Source of the DNA: Amaranthus tricolor
Taxonomy: Eukaryota > Streptophyta > Magnoliopsida > Caryophyllales > Amaranthaceae
DNA length: 64,000 nt
Assembly: GCF_026212465.1 (NCBI RefSeq)
Contig: NC_080049.1
Coordinates: 15,402,109 to 15,466,108, forward strand
Direction of reading: 5' to 3'
Positions within the stretch are counted from its first letter, which is position 1. Each line of letters opens with the position of its first letter. The notes beneath the pieces were generated by a model that saw only the letters and a list, made by a program, of their open reading frames with translations, was not told the DNA's origin and searched no databases. Shown in pieces: positions 36,517 through 46,896 of the stretch. The translations under genes were made by a program, and so were the position numbers.

Positions 36517-38061
36517 CTATGAAGCAGGAGCATCTTCATCAACATATTCCGTTTCCACCTCAACTGTATCAAATTTAGCGCCAAGACGAGCCTCCATCTG
36601 AGTCATCTGGTCAGCTAAAGAGGCTAGGGAAACACGGATCTCATCTTGAAATTTGAAGAAGCGATCCTGCAAATCATCAAGCTTGAGAAGAATGGAATAT
36701 AAGGGAGCAGTAGGAACGGTTGCCTGATCAAAGCTGTGTTTGTGAAATGATGGTGATGGTGATCTTGGTGTTGGTGAAGGTGGTGGTGGAGTGAAATGAT
36801 GAGTTGGTGGAGTGGTTGGCTTTGATGAGGGAAAACTATTGGGTTCAGCCCTAGAGTCTTCTTCAAGAGAAACCTTAGATTCCACCCCCTGGTCTTCTTC
36901 CTCAGAAGGAACAACCTCCTGTTCCTTAACTCCATCCCCTTCTTTCTCCTGTTCCTCCTTCTCCTCTTCTTCCTTTTTCTCCTGTTCCTTCTCTTCCTTC
37001 TCTTCTTCCTTTTTCTCCTGTTCCTTCTCTTCCTTCTCTTCCTCTTCCTCCTGTTCCTCCTTTTCCTTCCCCTCTTCCTCCTTCTCCTCATTATCAGAAT
37101 CAATCTCAACCTGTTCCACAATATTTTCAAGAATCCCTTCCTCATTTAGTTTAAGGCGCAAATTACTCAAACATTTTGCACCTATCATATTGCTGGGACC
37201 CATAGGAAAACTATAATCACCCAGTGGAACACCAAACTTTGAGAAAATCCATGACAACAAACCACCATAGCCAACCATACAACGTTTGGCTATACAATCA
37301 TTTAAATGAGAAATCATCAAGGAAGGAAAATTAATCTTTATGTTGTTCACCATACAGTATATCAGGGTTGCATCTCGAAGACTTACCTCACTACGTTTTG
37401 AGTTTCGTGGCAAGATAAACCTTCTAGCAATGTTGTACAGCAACTTATGTAAAGGAGACAGGACATTGTGACTTACTTTCCCCCTTTTTTGCCTAACCCC
37501 CAAGCATCTCCAAACATCTTTTTCATCTCTTCCAGAAAACGCAATCTTAGACCCAACATGATAAACATCAAAACCAGTAGCAGGAACACCTAACCACTCT
37601 CCTAAAGTCAGACTATCAAATTCAATATCAATATCTTTGATTGAACTAGAACAAACTCCATCATGAACAGCAAAATTAGAAATAAACTCATGCATAATGT
37701 CAGGGTAAATGGGGTTGCAGCAATATACGCTCATAAGTGATTCCCATTTTTGAGTTTGTAAAATTTCATGGAATTTAGGAAAGATTGTAGATTCGTACCA
37801 TTCTTTGTCTAGACCAAATCCTACAGACATTTCTTTAGAAAGTTCTTCAGCATTTGAGTAATGCGTTACCTTCATTTTCTTGGTAGAGTTGGTTGAAGGT
37901 TTCTTGGATTCTCTTGTTCTTTTACCACTTGTTTGCGGAGACATAGGGGTGTCCTCTGGTTCCTTTGATGAAGACTTAGGTTTGTGAGTGAGAGAAGGTG
38001 GGTAGATAACTCGAAGAGGGACAGGTTGCTTCATTTTTGGTTTCATATTCTTGGTTTTCAT
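36517..38061 (-). CDS. Third ORF of SIRE-like copia (envelope-like position, plant-transposon-type protein)
   Basis: 514 codons from the first ATG at 38,061; the frame is open a little further upstream but without ATG. It has a basic Ser/Thr/Lys-rich N-terminus (to about residue 65). A globular region of about 250 residues follows (GLDKEWYESTIFPKFHEIL, FDSLTLGEWLGVPATGF, DVWRCLGVRQKRG, SKFGVPLGDYSFPMG) of the kind widespread in plant retroelement third ORFs. Then come an extreme Glu/Lys/Gln repeat of about 60 residues, a Pro/Ser-rich stretch and a short C-terminal coiled-coil-like segment. No signal peptide or obvious membrane span is seen, so a true envelope role is not supported. It lies 450 bp after pol and needs its own expression route, perhaps splicing. 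The E/K repeat is encoded by degenerate tandem CTTCTCCTGTTCC-type units. Confidence 0.85.
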   Translation of the reverse strand: MKTKNMKPKMKQPVPLRVIYPPSLTHKPKSSSKEPEDTPMSPQTSGKRTRESKKPSTNSTKKMKVTHYSNAEELSKEMSVGFGLDKEWYESTIFPKFHEILQTQKWESLMSVYCCNPIYPDIMHEFISNFAVHDGVCSSSIKDIDIEFDSLTLGEWLGVPATGFDVYHVGSKIAFSGRDEKDVWRCLGVRQKRGKVSHNVLSPLHKLLYNIARRFILPRNSKRSEVSLRDATLIYCMVNNIKINFPSLMISHLNDCIAKRCMVGYGGLLSWIFSKFGVPLGDYSFPMGPSNMIGAKCLSNLRLKLNEEGILENIVEQVEIDSDNEEKEEEGKEKEEQEEEEEKEEKEQEKKEEEKEEKEQEKKEEEEKEEQEKEGDGVKEQEVVPSEEEDQGVESKVSLEEDSRAEPNSFPSSKPTTPPTHHFTPPPPSPTPRSPSPSFHKHSFDQATVPTAPLYSILLKLDDLQDRFFKFQDEIRVSLASLADQMTQMEARLGAKFDTVEVETEYVDEDAPAS

Positions 38062-38536
38062 TGAAGTTTTTAGAGAGAAAAGCAAAGGAAAATGACGGAG
38101 TGAAAGGGAAGTGGAAGGAATGACGGTTTAGGGTTGAGTGAACGTGAAAGGTTAGTGAAGATGAAATGAAAGATGGGACGAGAGGGAGTAATTGTATTGG
38201 ATGAAGTGACGTGTTGAGGCAGTTATCAAATCAAGACAATTGATTTTGAATTGTGAAAATGGAGTACGTTGAGATTCAACTCCTACTTAAAAGAACTGCT
38301 GGGAAAAAAATTGTTGTTTTTGTTTGTCTTTTTAATTTTAAAAAGAAAAATGGTAATATTGTGCTACTACCGTCAGATCAAAATAATCATGCAATCATGA
38401 GAACATCCAAAGTATATACCTTTAAAAAATGCGTACCTGATCCTTTCGATAATTGATTTTTCAATCAAGATTATTGTGGTTGATTGATCATTTTCAATTT
38501 TCATTTTGTCTCTAGGAATCATATATGATACTTCCT
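38062..38536 (-). other. Spacer between pol and third ORF
   Basis: 475 bp, no coding region recognised. It is a candidate location for a splice acceptor or promoter serving the third ORF, which is inference only. Confidence 0.5.
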
Positions 38537-41500
38537 TTAATGCAGCTTGATCATGCCAAGTTCCAATCTCATTTTCTCATGCTGTTCCCTTGGAAGCGGT
38601 TTGGTCATGATATCTGCTATTTGCTCGTTAGTGTTTACATGCTTAACAATGATATTTTTATTTTCAACATTATCCTTAAGAAAATGATGCCTAATATGGA
38701 TGTGCTTTACTCGTGAGTGATGTACTGGATCTTTGGATATGCATATGGCACTGGTATTATCGCAATAAATAGGAACACATGCATACTTAATACCAAAGTC
38801 TCTTAGCTGCTGCTTTATCCATATCATTTGGGAACAGCAAGCTGCTGCTGCTACGTACTCAGCTTCAGCGGTTGATAATGCAACAGTGTTTTGTTTCTTG
38901 GAGCTCCACGAAACTAAACATGAGCCAAGAAATTGTACCATACCTGACGTGCTTTTTCTATTAACAAGATCTCCTGCATAATCTGCATCACTAAAGCCTT
39001 TCAAATCAAAAACATCACTTTTAGGATAAAATAATGATAAATCATCTGTTCCCTTTAGATATCTCAAAATACGTTTCACTGCAGTTAGATGTGATTCTTT
39101 AGGGTTAGATTGAAATCTTGCACATAAACCAACACTAAATGAAATATCGGGTCTACTAGCAGTTAGATATAATAAAGATCCAATCATGCCTCTATACATA
39201 GTTTGGTCAATATTTGTTCCATTTGTATCTTCATCTAATCTTACATTAGTAGCCATGGGTGTATGGTTGGTTTTAGCGTTATTCAAGCCATATTTCTTAA
39301 GAAGTTCTTTTATATATTTTTGTTGATGAATAAAGATACCATTAGCAGTTTGTTTAATTTGCAAACCAAGAAAGAAATTTAATTCTCCCATCATGCTCAT
39401 TTCAAATTCAGTGCTCATAAGGTTAGCAAATTCTTTACATAGCAATTCATTTGTGGCACCAAAAATAATATCATCAACATATATTTGAACAACTAATATA
39501 TTGGAACCTTTGTTCTTAAAGAATAAGGTTTTATCAATTTTACCTCTAATAAAGTCATTTTGAATCAAAAATTTTGATAGTCTTTCATACCATTGCCTAG
39601 GAGCTTGTTTCAACCCATAAAGAGCTTTATCAAGCTTATAGACATGATCAAGACACGAGGTATTCTCAAAGCCAGGCGGTTGTTCAACAAAAACTTCTTC
39701 ATCAAGAAAACCATTCAAGAAAGCACATTTCACATCCATTTGATATAATTTAAAGTTCATAAATGCAGCAAAAGAAATTAAAATTCTAATAGCTTCTAAC
39801 CTTGCTACTGGAGCAAATGTCTCAGTATAATCAATACCTTCTTGTTGATTGTACCCTTTGACCACGAGCCTTGCTTTGTTTCTTACAATTATTCCATGCT
39901 CATCTAGTTTGTTCCGAAATACCCATTTCAAACCAATTACCTTTTTGTGTTTCGGTTTGGGTTCTAAATGCCATACTTTGTTCCTTTCAAATTCATTCAA
40001 TTCATCTTGCATGGCTACAACCCATTCGGAATCCTTTAGAGCTTCTTCGTGATTTTTGGGTTCAAGTGATGATAGGAACGCAAAATGTGCACAAAAATTT
40101 CTCATTTGAGATCGAGTTTGTGTTCCTTTATTCAAATCACTTACAATCAAATCAAGAGGATGGTATTTTTGATATCTCCAAGGTTTTGGCATAAAATCTC
40201 TTGTGGGAACAGTAGCATGTTCTGGTTCATCAGCTTGATTAACATTCTGTTCAGCTACTGGATCGTTTTGCTCTTCTGTGGGAACAGCTGGATTGGGAAC
40301 AGTCTGCTGTTCCTGATGTTCTGGCAGTTCCTGAACTCGATCAGTACTTTCTGCTTCTGCTGGAACCGGCTGTTCACCAGCTGTTTCTTGATCATGCACT
40401 TTCAATTCTTCATCATCTTCTTCTAAATTTGCAAGACCTATCTTAAAATTATTTGTATCCTGTTCACTTGACAAAAAGTTAGTTTCATCGAAAATTATGT
40501 GAACGGATTCTTCCACACTCATTGTTCTTTTGTTATAGACTCTATATGCCTTACTTTGAGATGAGTAGCCAAGAAATACTGCTTCATCACTTCTTTCATC
40601 AAATTTACCTATATTCCGTTTTCCATTAACATGTACAAAACATTTGCATCCAAACACACGAAAATAGGCAATATTTGGTTTAACACCTTTAAACAGTTCA
40701 TAGGGTGTCTTAGAAGTGATTGGTCTTATCAATACTCTATTTAAAATATAACATGCAGTATTAACAGCCTCGGCCCAAAAATTTCTAGGTAAACCACTAG
40801 CAATCAACATAGTCCTAGCCATTTCTTCTAAAGTTCTATTTTTCCTTTCTACTACACCATTTTGTTGTGGTGTTCTAGGGGCGGAAAAATTGTGACTTAT
40901 TCCATGTTCATTGCAATAACTCATAAAGCTTGAATTTTCAAATTCTTTACCATGATCTGACCTTATGTGAACAATTTGATTATTGGTAGATTTTTGTATT
41001 TTGTTAGCGAAAGAGACAAACTCATTAAAGGCTTCATCTTTACTAACTAAAAATAAAGTCCATGTAAATCTACTATAGTCATCAACAATAACAAACACAT
41101 ATCTCTTGCCACTACGGCTTTGTATTCTCATAGGTCCACACAAATCCATATGTAATAATTCAAGCGTTTTTGAGGTGGTCACAACATTCTTTGGTTTAAA
41201 AGATGACCTAACTTGTTTTCCTTTGGCACAAGGATCACATATTTCATCCTTAAGGAATTTTATAGATGGTAGTCCTCTAACTAGGTCTTTAGATCTTAAT
41301 GTATTAATCAATGAATAACTAGCATGACCTAGACGCTTATGCCAAAGAAGTGGGTCGTCTTCTATAACACTTAGACACGTTAGACTGTTTCTGGGAACAG
41401 TGTCCAGGTTCACTACATAAGTGTTCCCTTTTCTGTTTCCCTCAAGAATGATGTCTCCAGTGTCATTCCTAGAAATAATGCACTTTTCAGAAGTAAAGTT

Positions 41501-41755
41501 TACAGAGTTACCCTTATCACAAAATTGAGAAATGCTAAGCAAGTTGTGTTTCAAATTCTCGACTAAAAATACATTATCAATGGCGTGGGAACATGACCTT
41601 CCAACCTTTCCTTTGGCGATTATCTCACCCTTCATATTGTCACCGAAGGTTACTGTTCCCCCATCACAGGCTTCAAGTGAGAGAAATTTAGATTTGTCAC
41701 CCGTCATATGCTTGGAACACCCACTGTCGAGATACCATGAGCTGTTCCCCCTCAC
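38537..41755 (-). CDS. Copia pol polyprotein: PR, IN, RT, RNase H (intact)
   Basis: 1,072 codons without interruption. The protease active site is near residue 10 ([13 protein letters not shown]). The integrase HHCC finger is H139, H144, C173 and C176 ([16 protein letters not shown]). Its DDE core is D204 (HMDLCGP), D267 (RSDHGKEF) and E303 (NGVVERKNR), with the expected D-35-E spacing. Reverse transcriptase includes [11 protein letters not shown] and catalytic YVDD at 759-762. RNase H has D923 (FSDADYAG), E964/E966 (STAEAEY) and D999 (IYCDN). Order IN before RT defines copia. The frame begins at GTG rather than ATG, 17 nt after the gag stop and in a different frame. The product copies the RNA genome to cDNA and integrates it; every catalytic residue I looked for is present. 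Confidence 0.95.
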   Translation of the reverse strand: MRGNSSWYLDSGCSKHMTGDKSKFLSLEACDGGTVTFGDNMKGEIIAKGKVGRSCSHAIDNVFLVENLKHNLLSISQFCDKGNSVNFTSEKCIISRNDTGDIILEGNRKGNTYVVNLDTVPRNSLTCLSVIEDDPLLWHKRLGHASYSLINTLRSKDLVRGLPSIKFLKDEICDPCAKGKQVRSSFKPKNVVTTSKTLELLHMDLCGPMRIQSRSGKRYVFVIVDDYSRFTWTLFLVSKDEAFNEFVSFANKIQKSTNNQIVHIRSDHGKEFENSSFMSYCNEHGISHNFSAPRTPQQNGVVERKNRTLEEMARTMLIASGLPRNFWAEAVNTACYILNRVLIRPITSKTPYELFKGVKPNIAYFRVFGCKCFVHVNGKRNIGKFDERSDEAVFLGYSSQSKAYRVYNKRTMSVEESVHIIFDETNFLSSEQDTNNFKIGLANLEEDDEELKVHDQETAGEQPVPAEAESTDRVQELPEHQEQQTVPNPAVPTEEQNDPVAEQNVNQADEPEHATVPTRDFMPKPWRYQKYHPLDLIVSDLNKGTQTRSQMRNFCAHFAFLSSLEPKNHEEALKDSEWVVAMQDELNEFERNKVWHLEPKPKHKKVIGLKWVFRNKLDEHGIIVRNKARLVVKGYNQQEGIDYTETFAPVARLEAIRILISFAAFMNFKLYQMDVKCAFLNGFLDEEVFVEQPPGFENTSCLDHVYKLDKALYGLKQAPRQWYERLSKFLIQNDFIRGKIDKTLFFKNKGSNILVVQIYVDDIIFGATNELLCKEFANLMSTEFEMSMMGELNFFLGLQIKQTANGIFIHQQKYIKELLKKYGLNNAKTNHTPMATNVRLDEDTNGTNIDQTMYRGMIGSLLYLTASRPDISFSVGLCARFQSNPKESHLTAVKRILRYLKGTDDLSLFYPKSDVFDLKGFSDADYAGDLVNRKSTSGMVQFLGSCLVSWSSKKQNTVALSTAEAEYVAAAACCSQMIWIKQQLRDFGIKYACVPIYCDNTSAICISKDPVHHSRVKHIHIRHHFLKDNVENKNIIVKHVNTNEQIADIMTKPLPREQHEKMRLELGMIKLH

Positions 41756-41772
41756 TTGGACCTGTAAGATAA

Positions 41773-43569
41773 TTAATTGTTAATTATAGGAACCCAGACT
41801 TTCTTGGGTTCCTTGTCGATCTTACATGAATCATATTTATCAATTTGAATGTTATCGACATAGTTTCTGTTAGAGACAGTATACTGTTCCCTTTTGGTGC
41901 ACTGTTCCTTCAGATGGCCAGCTTTACCACAGAAGGTACAGTACCTGTCTCTAGGAAGATCAACGTAAGCTTTCTTACTTTTGTTATTCTTAAAATATTT
42001 TAGGCCTTGTGATTTCTTACTTTTAGCATCTAGAATCCATTTGGGAGTTATTTTGATTTTCCCTTTTTCTCTTGAATTTAATTCAAGATTATTATTGTTG
42101 TTACGGTTGGATTCCGGATTCAACTCTAAATGTTGAAAATCATTGCACAAATCCTTAGTAGATGCATTTATCAATTCTTTATTTAAGCCTAACAATTTGT
42201 ATTGTGATAGCTCAATATTAAGAATAACATTTTCCTTCTTAAGTCTCTCCATATTTTCCTTTAGGATTATATTTTGGTCCAACAAACCGAAAAATCTGTT
42301 TTGGACATCATGTCTAAAGGTGTTTATGTATGAGACATGGTCTTTGCTTACTTTAAGTTCCTGTTCTAACTTGAGACACTTATCATTACAATTTTCAAGT
42401 TTAACTTGTGCCTCTTTTAACAACTCTTTTAATTCATTTTTACTTAGATTAAATGAATGGTCAGAAAATGAATTAGAAATATTTACCTGCTTCTCCTTGC
42501 CTTTATGCGTAGCCATGAGACATAGGTTAGCTGTCTCCTCTTCTTCGGGAACAATAGTTTCATTCTCACTTTCAGTTTCTCCCCATGCAGCAATCATGGC
42601 CCTACGAAAGTCCGTCTTGTTAAAATTCTCTTTGTTCAACGGTCTTCTTGAATCTCTTGTCTTTCCCTTGCCCTTTTCATTCTTCCATGTTGGGCAATCC
42701 TTGATGAAGTGTTCGGTACTTCCACATTTGTGGCATTCAAGATTTTTTGTTCTTCTTTCTTTGTTGTTTCTTTGATTTGCATACCTGCTGTTCCTGAAGA
42801 ACTTCTTGAATTTTCGTACCAATAAAGCAGCCTCTTCCTCATCACATTCTGATTCGTCCTGTTCCCCTGCTGCCAGAGCCAGTCCCTTGTTCCTGGAACT
42901 GTCTGCTGTTCCCAAATGCAATTCATGCGTCATTAGGGAACCAGCCAGCTCCTCTAGATTGAACTTAGTAAAATCTTTGGACTCTTGTATAGCAGTAACC
43001 TTGGCCCTCCAGCGCTCATCTTGAGGAAGGCTCCTTAGGATCTTCCTTACTTGTTCATCAGTGGGAATTATTCTTCCAAGAGAGACAAGCTCGTTTGTTA
43101 TGTTGGTGAACCTAGTGAACATCTCTTGGATACTTTCTCTTGGCTCCATAACAAATCTCTCGTATTTAGACATTAACAAATCAATTTTGGACCGTTTTAC
43201 TTCACTTGTTCCCTCATGGGTAACAGCAAGCAGGTCCCAAATTTGCTTAGCGGATTTGCACCCCATAATTCTATTATGCTCGTTTGGTCCAAGACCACAA
43301 TGAAGTAATTTTATAGCAAGAGCATTTAATTCCATTTTCTGAAAATCTTCTTTTTCATATTCGGTTATAGGTTTGGGAACAATTTCATTGTTGGAGTTAG
43401 TAGTGGTTACCTCAAAATCTCCGATTTCTATGACTCTCCAAACTTGATAATTTTCTGCTTTAATGAAGATCTCCATCCTATTCTTCCAGTATGTATAGAA
43501 TTTTCCATCGAACATTGGCGGTCTTTGAGTTGAATACCCTTCTTCCATTCGCTCGTTCATAATTGACAT
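41773..43569 (-). CDS. Copia gag (SIRE-like), intact
   Basis: 598 codons from ATG at 43,569. The N-terminal copia gag homology includes [16 protein letters not shown] and [23 protein letters not shown] (residues ~18-115). UBN2-type gag continues to about residue 215. CCHC knuckle 1 is at residues 279-292 ([14 protein letters not shown]). A long Glu/Lys/Leu-rich coiled coil is at about 375-455. CCHC knuckle 2 is at 544-557 ([14 protein letters not shown]). Gag forms the virus-like particle and binds RNA. A 600-residue gag with a coiled coil and a second distal knuckle is unusual outside the SIRE lineage. It ends in a TAA stop just before pol. Confidence 0.94.
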   Translation of the reverse strand: MSIMNERMEEGYSTQRPPMFDGKFYTYWKNRMEIFIKAENYQVWRVIEIGDFEVTTTNSNNEIVPKPITEYEKEDFQKMELNALAIKLLHCGLGPNEHNRIMGCKSAKQIWDLLAVTHEGTSEVKRSKIDLLMSKYERFVMEPRESIQEMFTRFTNITNELVSLGRIIPTDEQVRKILRSLPQDERWRAKVTAIQESKDFTKFNLEELAGSLMTHELHLGTADSSRNKGLALAAGEQDESECDEEEAALLVRKFKKFFRNSRYANQRNNKERRTKNLECHKCGSTEHFIKDCPTWKNEKGKGKTRDSRRPLNKENFNKTDFRRAMIAAWGETESENETIVPEEEETANLCLMATHKGKEKQVNISNSFSDHSFNLSKNELKELLKEAQVKLENCNDKCLKLEQELKVSKDHVSYINTFRHDVQNRFFGLLDQNIILKENMERLKKENVILNIELSQYKLLGLNKELINASTKDLCNDFQHLELNPESNRNNNNNLELNSREKGKIKITPKWILDAKSKKSQGLKYFKNNKSKKAYVDLPRDRYCTFCGKAGHLKEQCTKREQYTVSNRNYVDNIQIDKYDSCKIDKEPKKVWVPIINN

Positions 43570-43623
43570 TTTTCGGGAACACCAGAATCTGCCCTCAGGG
43601 TTTCCTGATCTTCTGGGAACAGG

Positions 43624-43635
43624 GCTCTGATACCA
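43624..43635 (-). promoter_or_regulatory. Primer-binding site (initiator Met tRNA type)
   Basis: Minus-strand TGGTATCAGAGC, two bases inside the 5' LTR edge, complementary to the 3' end of plant initiator methionine tRNA as in most copia elements. Confidence 0.93.
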
Positions 43636-43637
43636 AT

Positions 43638-45075
43638 TGTTGATTCAATTAGGAACGGGAACAGCAACAAGAGGGGGGGTGAATTGTTGTTGTTGCAAGT
43701 TTAAGCGATTGTGCCCTGTTTTTGCGGAATTATTCAAAATAAATAAAGCTTAAACTAAGAGCAAAATAATAAGAGAGACACACGATTTTACGTGGAAACC
43801 TTTTGGGCCTAAACAAAAGGAAAAACCACGACCACTTGGGATTTTCAAAAACTCCACTATGTTTAAGGCAATTAGTTACAATCACAATAAACACCTTACT
43901 TCACTCGAAGCGAAACAACTAGGCCAACTCTTCACTCTCTAATTGCTTTACTCAAAGCAACAAACTTAGCTTTACAATAAGCTAATCCTCTCTAGCTTCA
44001 CTAAAAGCTATCTAACTTCCCCCTTAGACTCACCCGAGTCTAATTACATAAACTCTCAAAAACCCTTACAAAAAGGATAGAAATTCTCTAAAATAAATCA
44101 AAGAGTTGCATCAAGAAAATATTATAAATTAATTGGCAATTTTAAGAACAAAATATTTCTTGTAAAATCCAACAAAAACGTATGAAAAACACTTAAGCAC
44201 AAAACATTGGATTACTTCTCTTCTTTTTAAAAACCGGAATTATCTTGCAATTTATAGAAAATAATATTCCTAAGAAAGTGGAATAATCCAATCCATCATC
44301 CCACTATCAAGAGATCATGGGAGTAATGTGGATTAAGCAAACACACGGTTATCTCCATAAGATTTGATTAAGTCAAATCACACGTGTACATAAACAATAA
44401 CCGCTGTTCCCTGAATAACCGCTGTTCCCTAAAGTAGCAGTTTCTTCAGTAGTAATTCCTGTTCCCCAAATTAATGGCTGGAACTTCATGCTATATTTAG
44501 AAAACGGTTAATCTTAGTGGGAATGATTGTTTGCTAATTTTTAGGAATAAAGACCGGCTGAAAAGATTTGCTAAGACCAATTCAAAGTTAGTTAATTCTA
44601 TTTTTAACAAATCCATGATTTACTAAAAATAGATCCTAAAATAAAGGATCTTAACGAATTAAAACGTGAATCCATTTTATTCAATAAAAACGATTTGCCA
44701 ATTAACTTAAATAAATTTTTACTGCAACAATTTAATTTAAAATACATTAACTAAAAATAATAATTAAAATATGATAATCAGAATTTTCAGTCAACGTAGT
44801 CAACCTTCAGCTCAGGAACAGTGTGCTGTCTCCAGACTTCAGTTTAGCTAGAACATCCAACTTGGGAACAGTAGATCTGCTGTCTCCATTTTACATCCCA
44901 AGCGATATACTTCTCCTAACATCAATTGAAACCTTTTGACATGTACGTTTCCATAAGCTAAGGCATAGGTACTATCAACGATCATAATCATAATCGGATA
45001 TCGACCTGCACAATCTCTAAAAACATGTTTGCTTAAATAAAGTGTAGTCATCATCAAAACTCAAGAGGTCCAACA
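43638..45075 (-). repeat. 5' LTR of SIRE-like copia
   Basis: 1,438 bp, TG...CA ends, followed on the right by the ATAAA duplication (45,076-45,080). It drives transcription of the element on the minus strand. Confidence 0.96.
44251..44256 (-). promoter_or_regulatory. TATA box candidate in 5' LTR
   Basis: Minus-strand CTATAAATTGC, about 610 bp before the LTR's inner edge; the same motif is at 34,901-34,906 in the 3' LTR. Several GGAACAG/CTGTTCC motifs lie 100-200 bp downstream and upstream of it. Assigned by motif only. Confidence 0.5.
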
Positions 45076-45080
45076 ATAAA

Positions 45081-45789
45081 TATGTTAAATTCATCAAACA
45101 CACTCTTACCCACAAAAAGATTCAATGAAAATAATATAAAGTTCAACACTTTTCATTCATATTTCACAATCCAATTCATAAGTACATTCAAATCATCAAT
45201 CAAATTCTTACCCATAACAAGATTCAATGACAATCATACAAAATTAACACCAAACTCATAAACTTAGTAAAATTCTAATTGGATACTAGGAAGATTACTT
45301 AGAGTAAACTTGAGAGGCTTACAATGGGGCAATTAGAAAAGAGAGTGAAGACTAAGTGGTGTTCTGGTGGTGCTATGGCTTTATAGCAACCTGCTACTGT
45401 TGGGGGACCAAGGAGGCAGCCGTGTCTGCTGCTTGGAGAGAGGAACCGGCTGCTGCTGTCTAACGTTTGCTGGTGGGGAAAGGAGGAGGCGACAGCTGGT
45501 GCTGGTGGTCACGCAGAAGGCGGCAGCTGGTGCTGGTGGTCACGCAGGAGGCAGCAACCGGTTGGTGGTCACGCAGGTTGTTGGATACGGGTCCAACTTA
45601 CTACACAAGTGTTCCTTTTGCTTTTGGTTCAATGCTATCTTCCTGAAGATTCAGACAAAGCAGTTGTTGTTGATTTTTTGATCTACAATACTTTTTTGTG
45701 GGGACATGTTAAATTTGCTTGGCAGTTCTTGACGTTTAGGTAGTTCAAAACTTATCACTTCTTTTCCTTTTATCCATGACCAGGTTGAT
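45081..45789. other. No gene recognised; short GC-rich tandem repeat inside
   Basis: AT-rich sequence resumes after the copia insertion. At about 45,490-45,575 a ~36-bp unit (CAGCTGGTGCTGGTGGTCAC) is repeated two to three times in a GC-rich patch. An open frame of 104 codons (45,367-45,681) covers the patch but has no recognisable domain. Confidence 0.5.
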
Positions 45790-46440
45790 TATTCAGAGCT
45801 ACTACAAAGCCTATGAGAGATTTAAGAATCTCCTAACCTTGTCCTTCTACTTCGAGATTTATGATGAACACCAGTCCACAAGTCATGTTGCAAGTGGTTA
45901 TATTAGCTCCAAAACAGAAAAATCAACTACTCATCTTGTTTGAAACCATTGCCCAAAACTTCTCCTTTTAGAGTTATGAAAGAGAGATAGTATTGCAATC
46001 TTCAACCAACGCAAACGGAGATGTAATAAAAGCTGTAACCATGTTGACTGCAAGAGCAGAGAAGCATGCTCCCACAACTTCCCTTATCAACCCAAATCAA
46101 GTAATCGATCGAAATAAGTGAATGCAATTATTCCTAGGAGTGGTAAGGTGTTAGAGGATACTCCTCCAACCATGGTTCAAGTTCTAGAAAAACTGAGGAT
46201 GAAGAGACTGCACCCCAACTCTACCAGCCCCTCTACCTTATACTACACCAGTACTGTTTCCCAAAATGTTGGCTAAAGCAAGGTTAGAGAAGAGTTATGG
46301 GAGTTTCTAAAATTGATGAGAGATATACAGTTAAAGATCCCGTTCGTTCAAGCAGTGACAGATATTCTATCTTTTTTTTGTTTCTTGAAGAATCTCACCA
46401 CCAACCGCAATAAAACTAAAGGAATTGTGAACTTGTCCGA
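45790..46440 (+). pseudogene. Athila-like gypsy gag remnant
   Basis: Broken translation with a phrase of the retrotransposon gag domain (AYERFKNLLTLSFYFEIYDE) near 45,800. Further disconnected pieces lead directly into the protease remnant. Multiple stops and frame breaks. The assignment rests mainly on its position before the protease. Confidence 0.5.
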
Positions 46441-46443
46441 GCT

Positions 46444-46896
46444 ATGCAGAATTGTGCTCTTAAAGAAGCTCCCCTCAAGCTTGATGATCTAAGTACCTTC
46501 TCTATCCCTATCTCTATTAGTAATTTAGTTGTTGATGATGCTTTGTGTTACTTAAGTTCTATTGTTAGCCTTATGCTTCTTTCTATATACAAAAGGCTAC
46601 CGAATGTGAGAAGCCTACTCCAGTCTAGCATGACTCTTTACCTAGCCGATCAAAGTATTAGGCATCCCAAAGGTATTTTGAAGGATGTTTTAGTTGTCCA
46701 GAATCTAGTATTCCCAAGTGATTTTATTTTCATGGACATGCCTGAATATACCCGTGCTTCTATCATATTAGGTAGACTACGCCTTGCCACTACTAAAGCT
46801 GTTATTGATGTGAAGAAAGAAAAGCTAACATTAGAAGTGGGTAAGGAGAAGATGGTGTTTAGGCTCCAAAAATCGATGGAAAATGCTTCCACTTAA
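46444..46896 (+). pseudogene. Athila-like gypsy aspartic protease with lost active site
   Basis: 150 codons matching the protease of the Athila/Tat branch of plant gypsy elements along its length: FSIPISISNLVVDDALCYL, LMLLSIYKRL, LYLADQSIRHPKGILKDVLV, FIFMDMPEY, ILGRLRLATTKAVIDVKKEKLTLEVG. The catalytic D-[LST]-G-A motif that should follow ALC is replaced by YLSS, so the enzyme is inactive. The ILGR flap-partner motif is kept. It is preceded by gag remnants; RT and integrase are not found downstream, so the element has a large pol deletion. Confidence 0.82.

Larger units (their letters stand above)
34288..45075 (-). mobile_element. Ty1/copia retrotransposon, SIRE-like, apparently complete (10.8 kb, TSD ATAAA)
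   Basis: Two 1,438-bp LTRs flank, on the minus strand, a primer-binding site, gag, pol, a third ORF and a polypurine tract. The 5-bp duplication ATAAA lies at 34,283-34,287 and 45,076-45,080. By eye I find only four substitutions between the LTRs (near 34,856, 35,063, 35,341 and 35,504), so insertion is recent. All three ORFs are long and uninterrupted. The order gag, PR-IN-RT-RH, extra ORF after pol, long gag with coiled coil and two knuckles, and long LTRs fits the SIRE (Sirevirus) lineage. It could be autonomous if the gag-pol junction is functional. Confidence 0.95.

Noticed and set aside
36812..37216. Plus-strand Ser/Phe-rich frame
   Set aside because: Antisense shadow of the Glu/Lys repeat in the third ORF.
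45367..45681. 104-codon frame in a GC-rich patch
   Set aside because: Covers a ~36-bp tandem repeat, Gly/Ala-rich, no recognisable domain.
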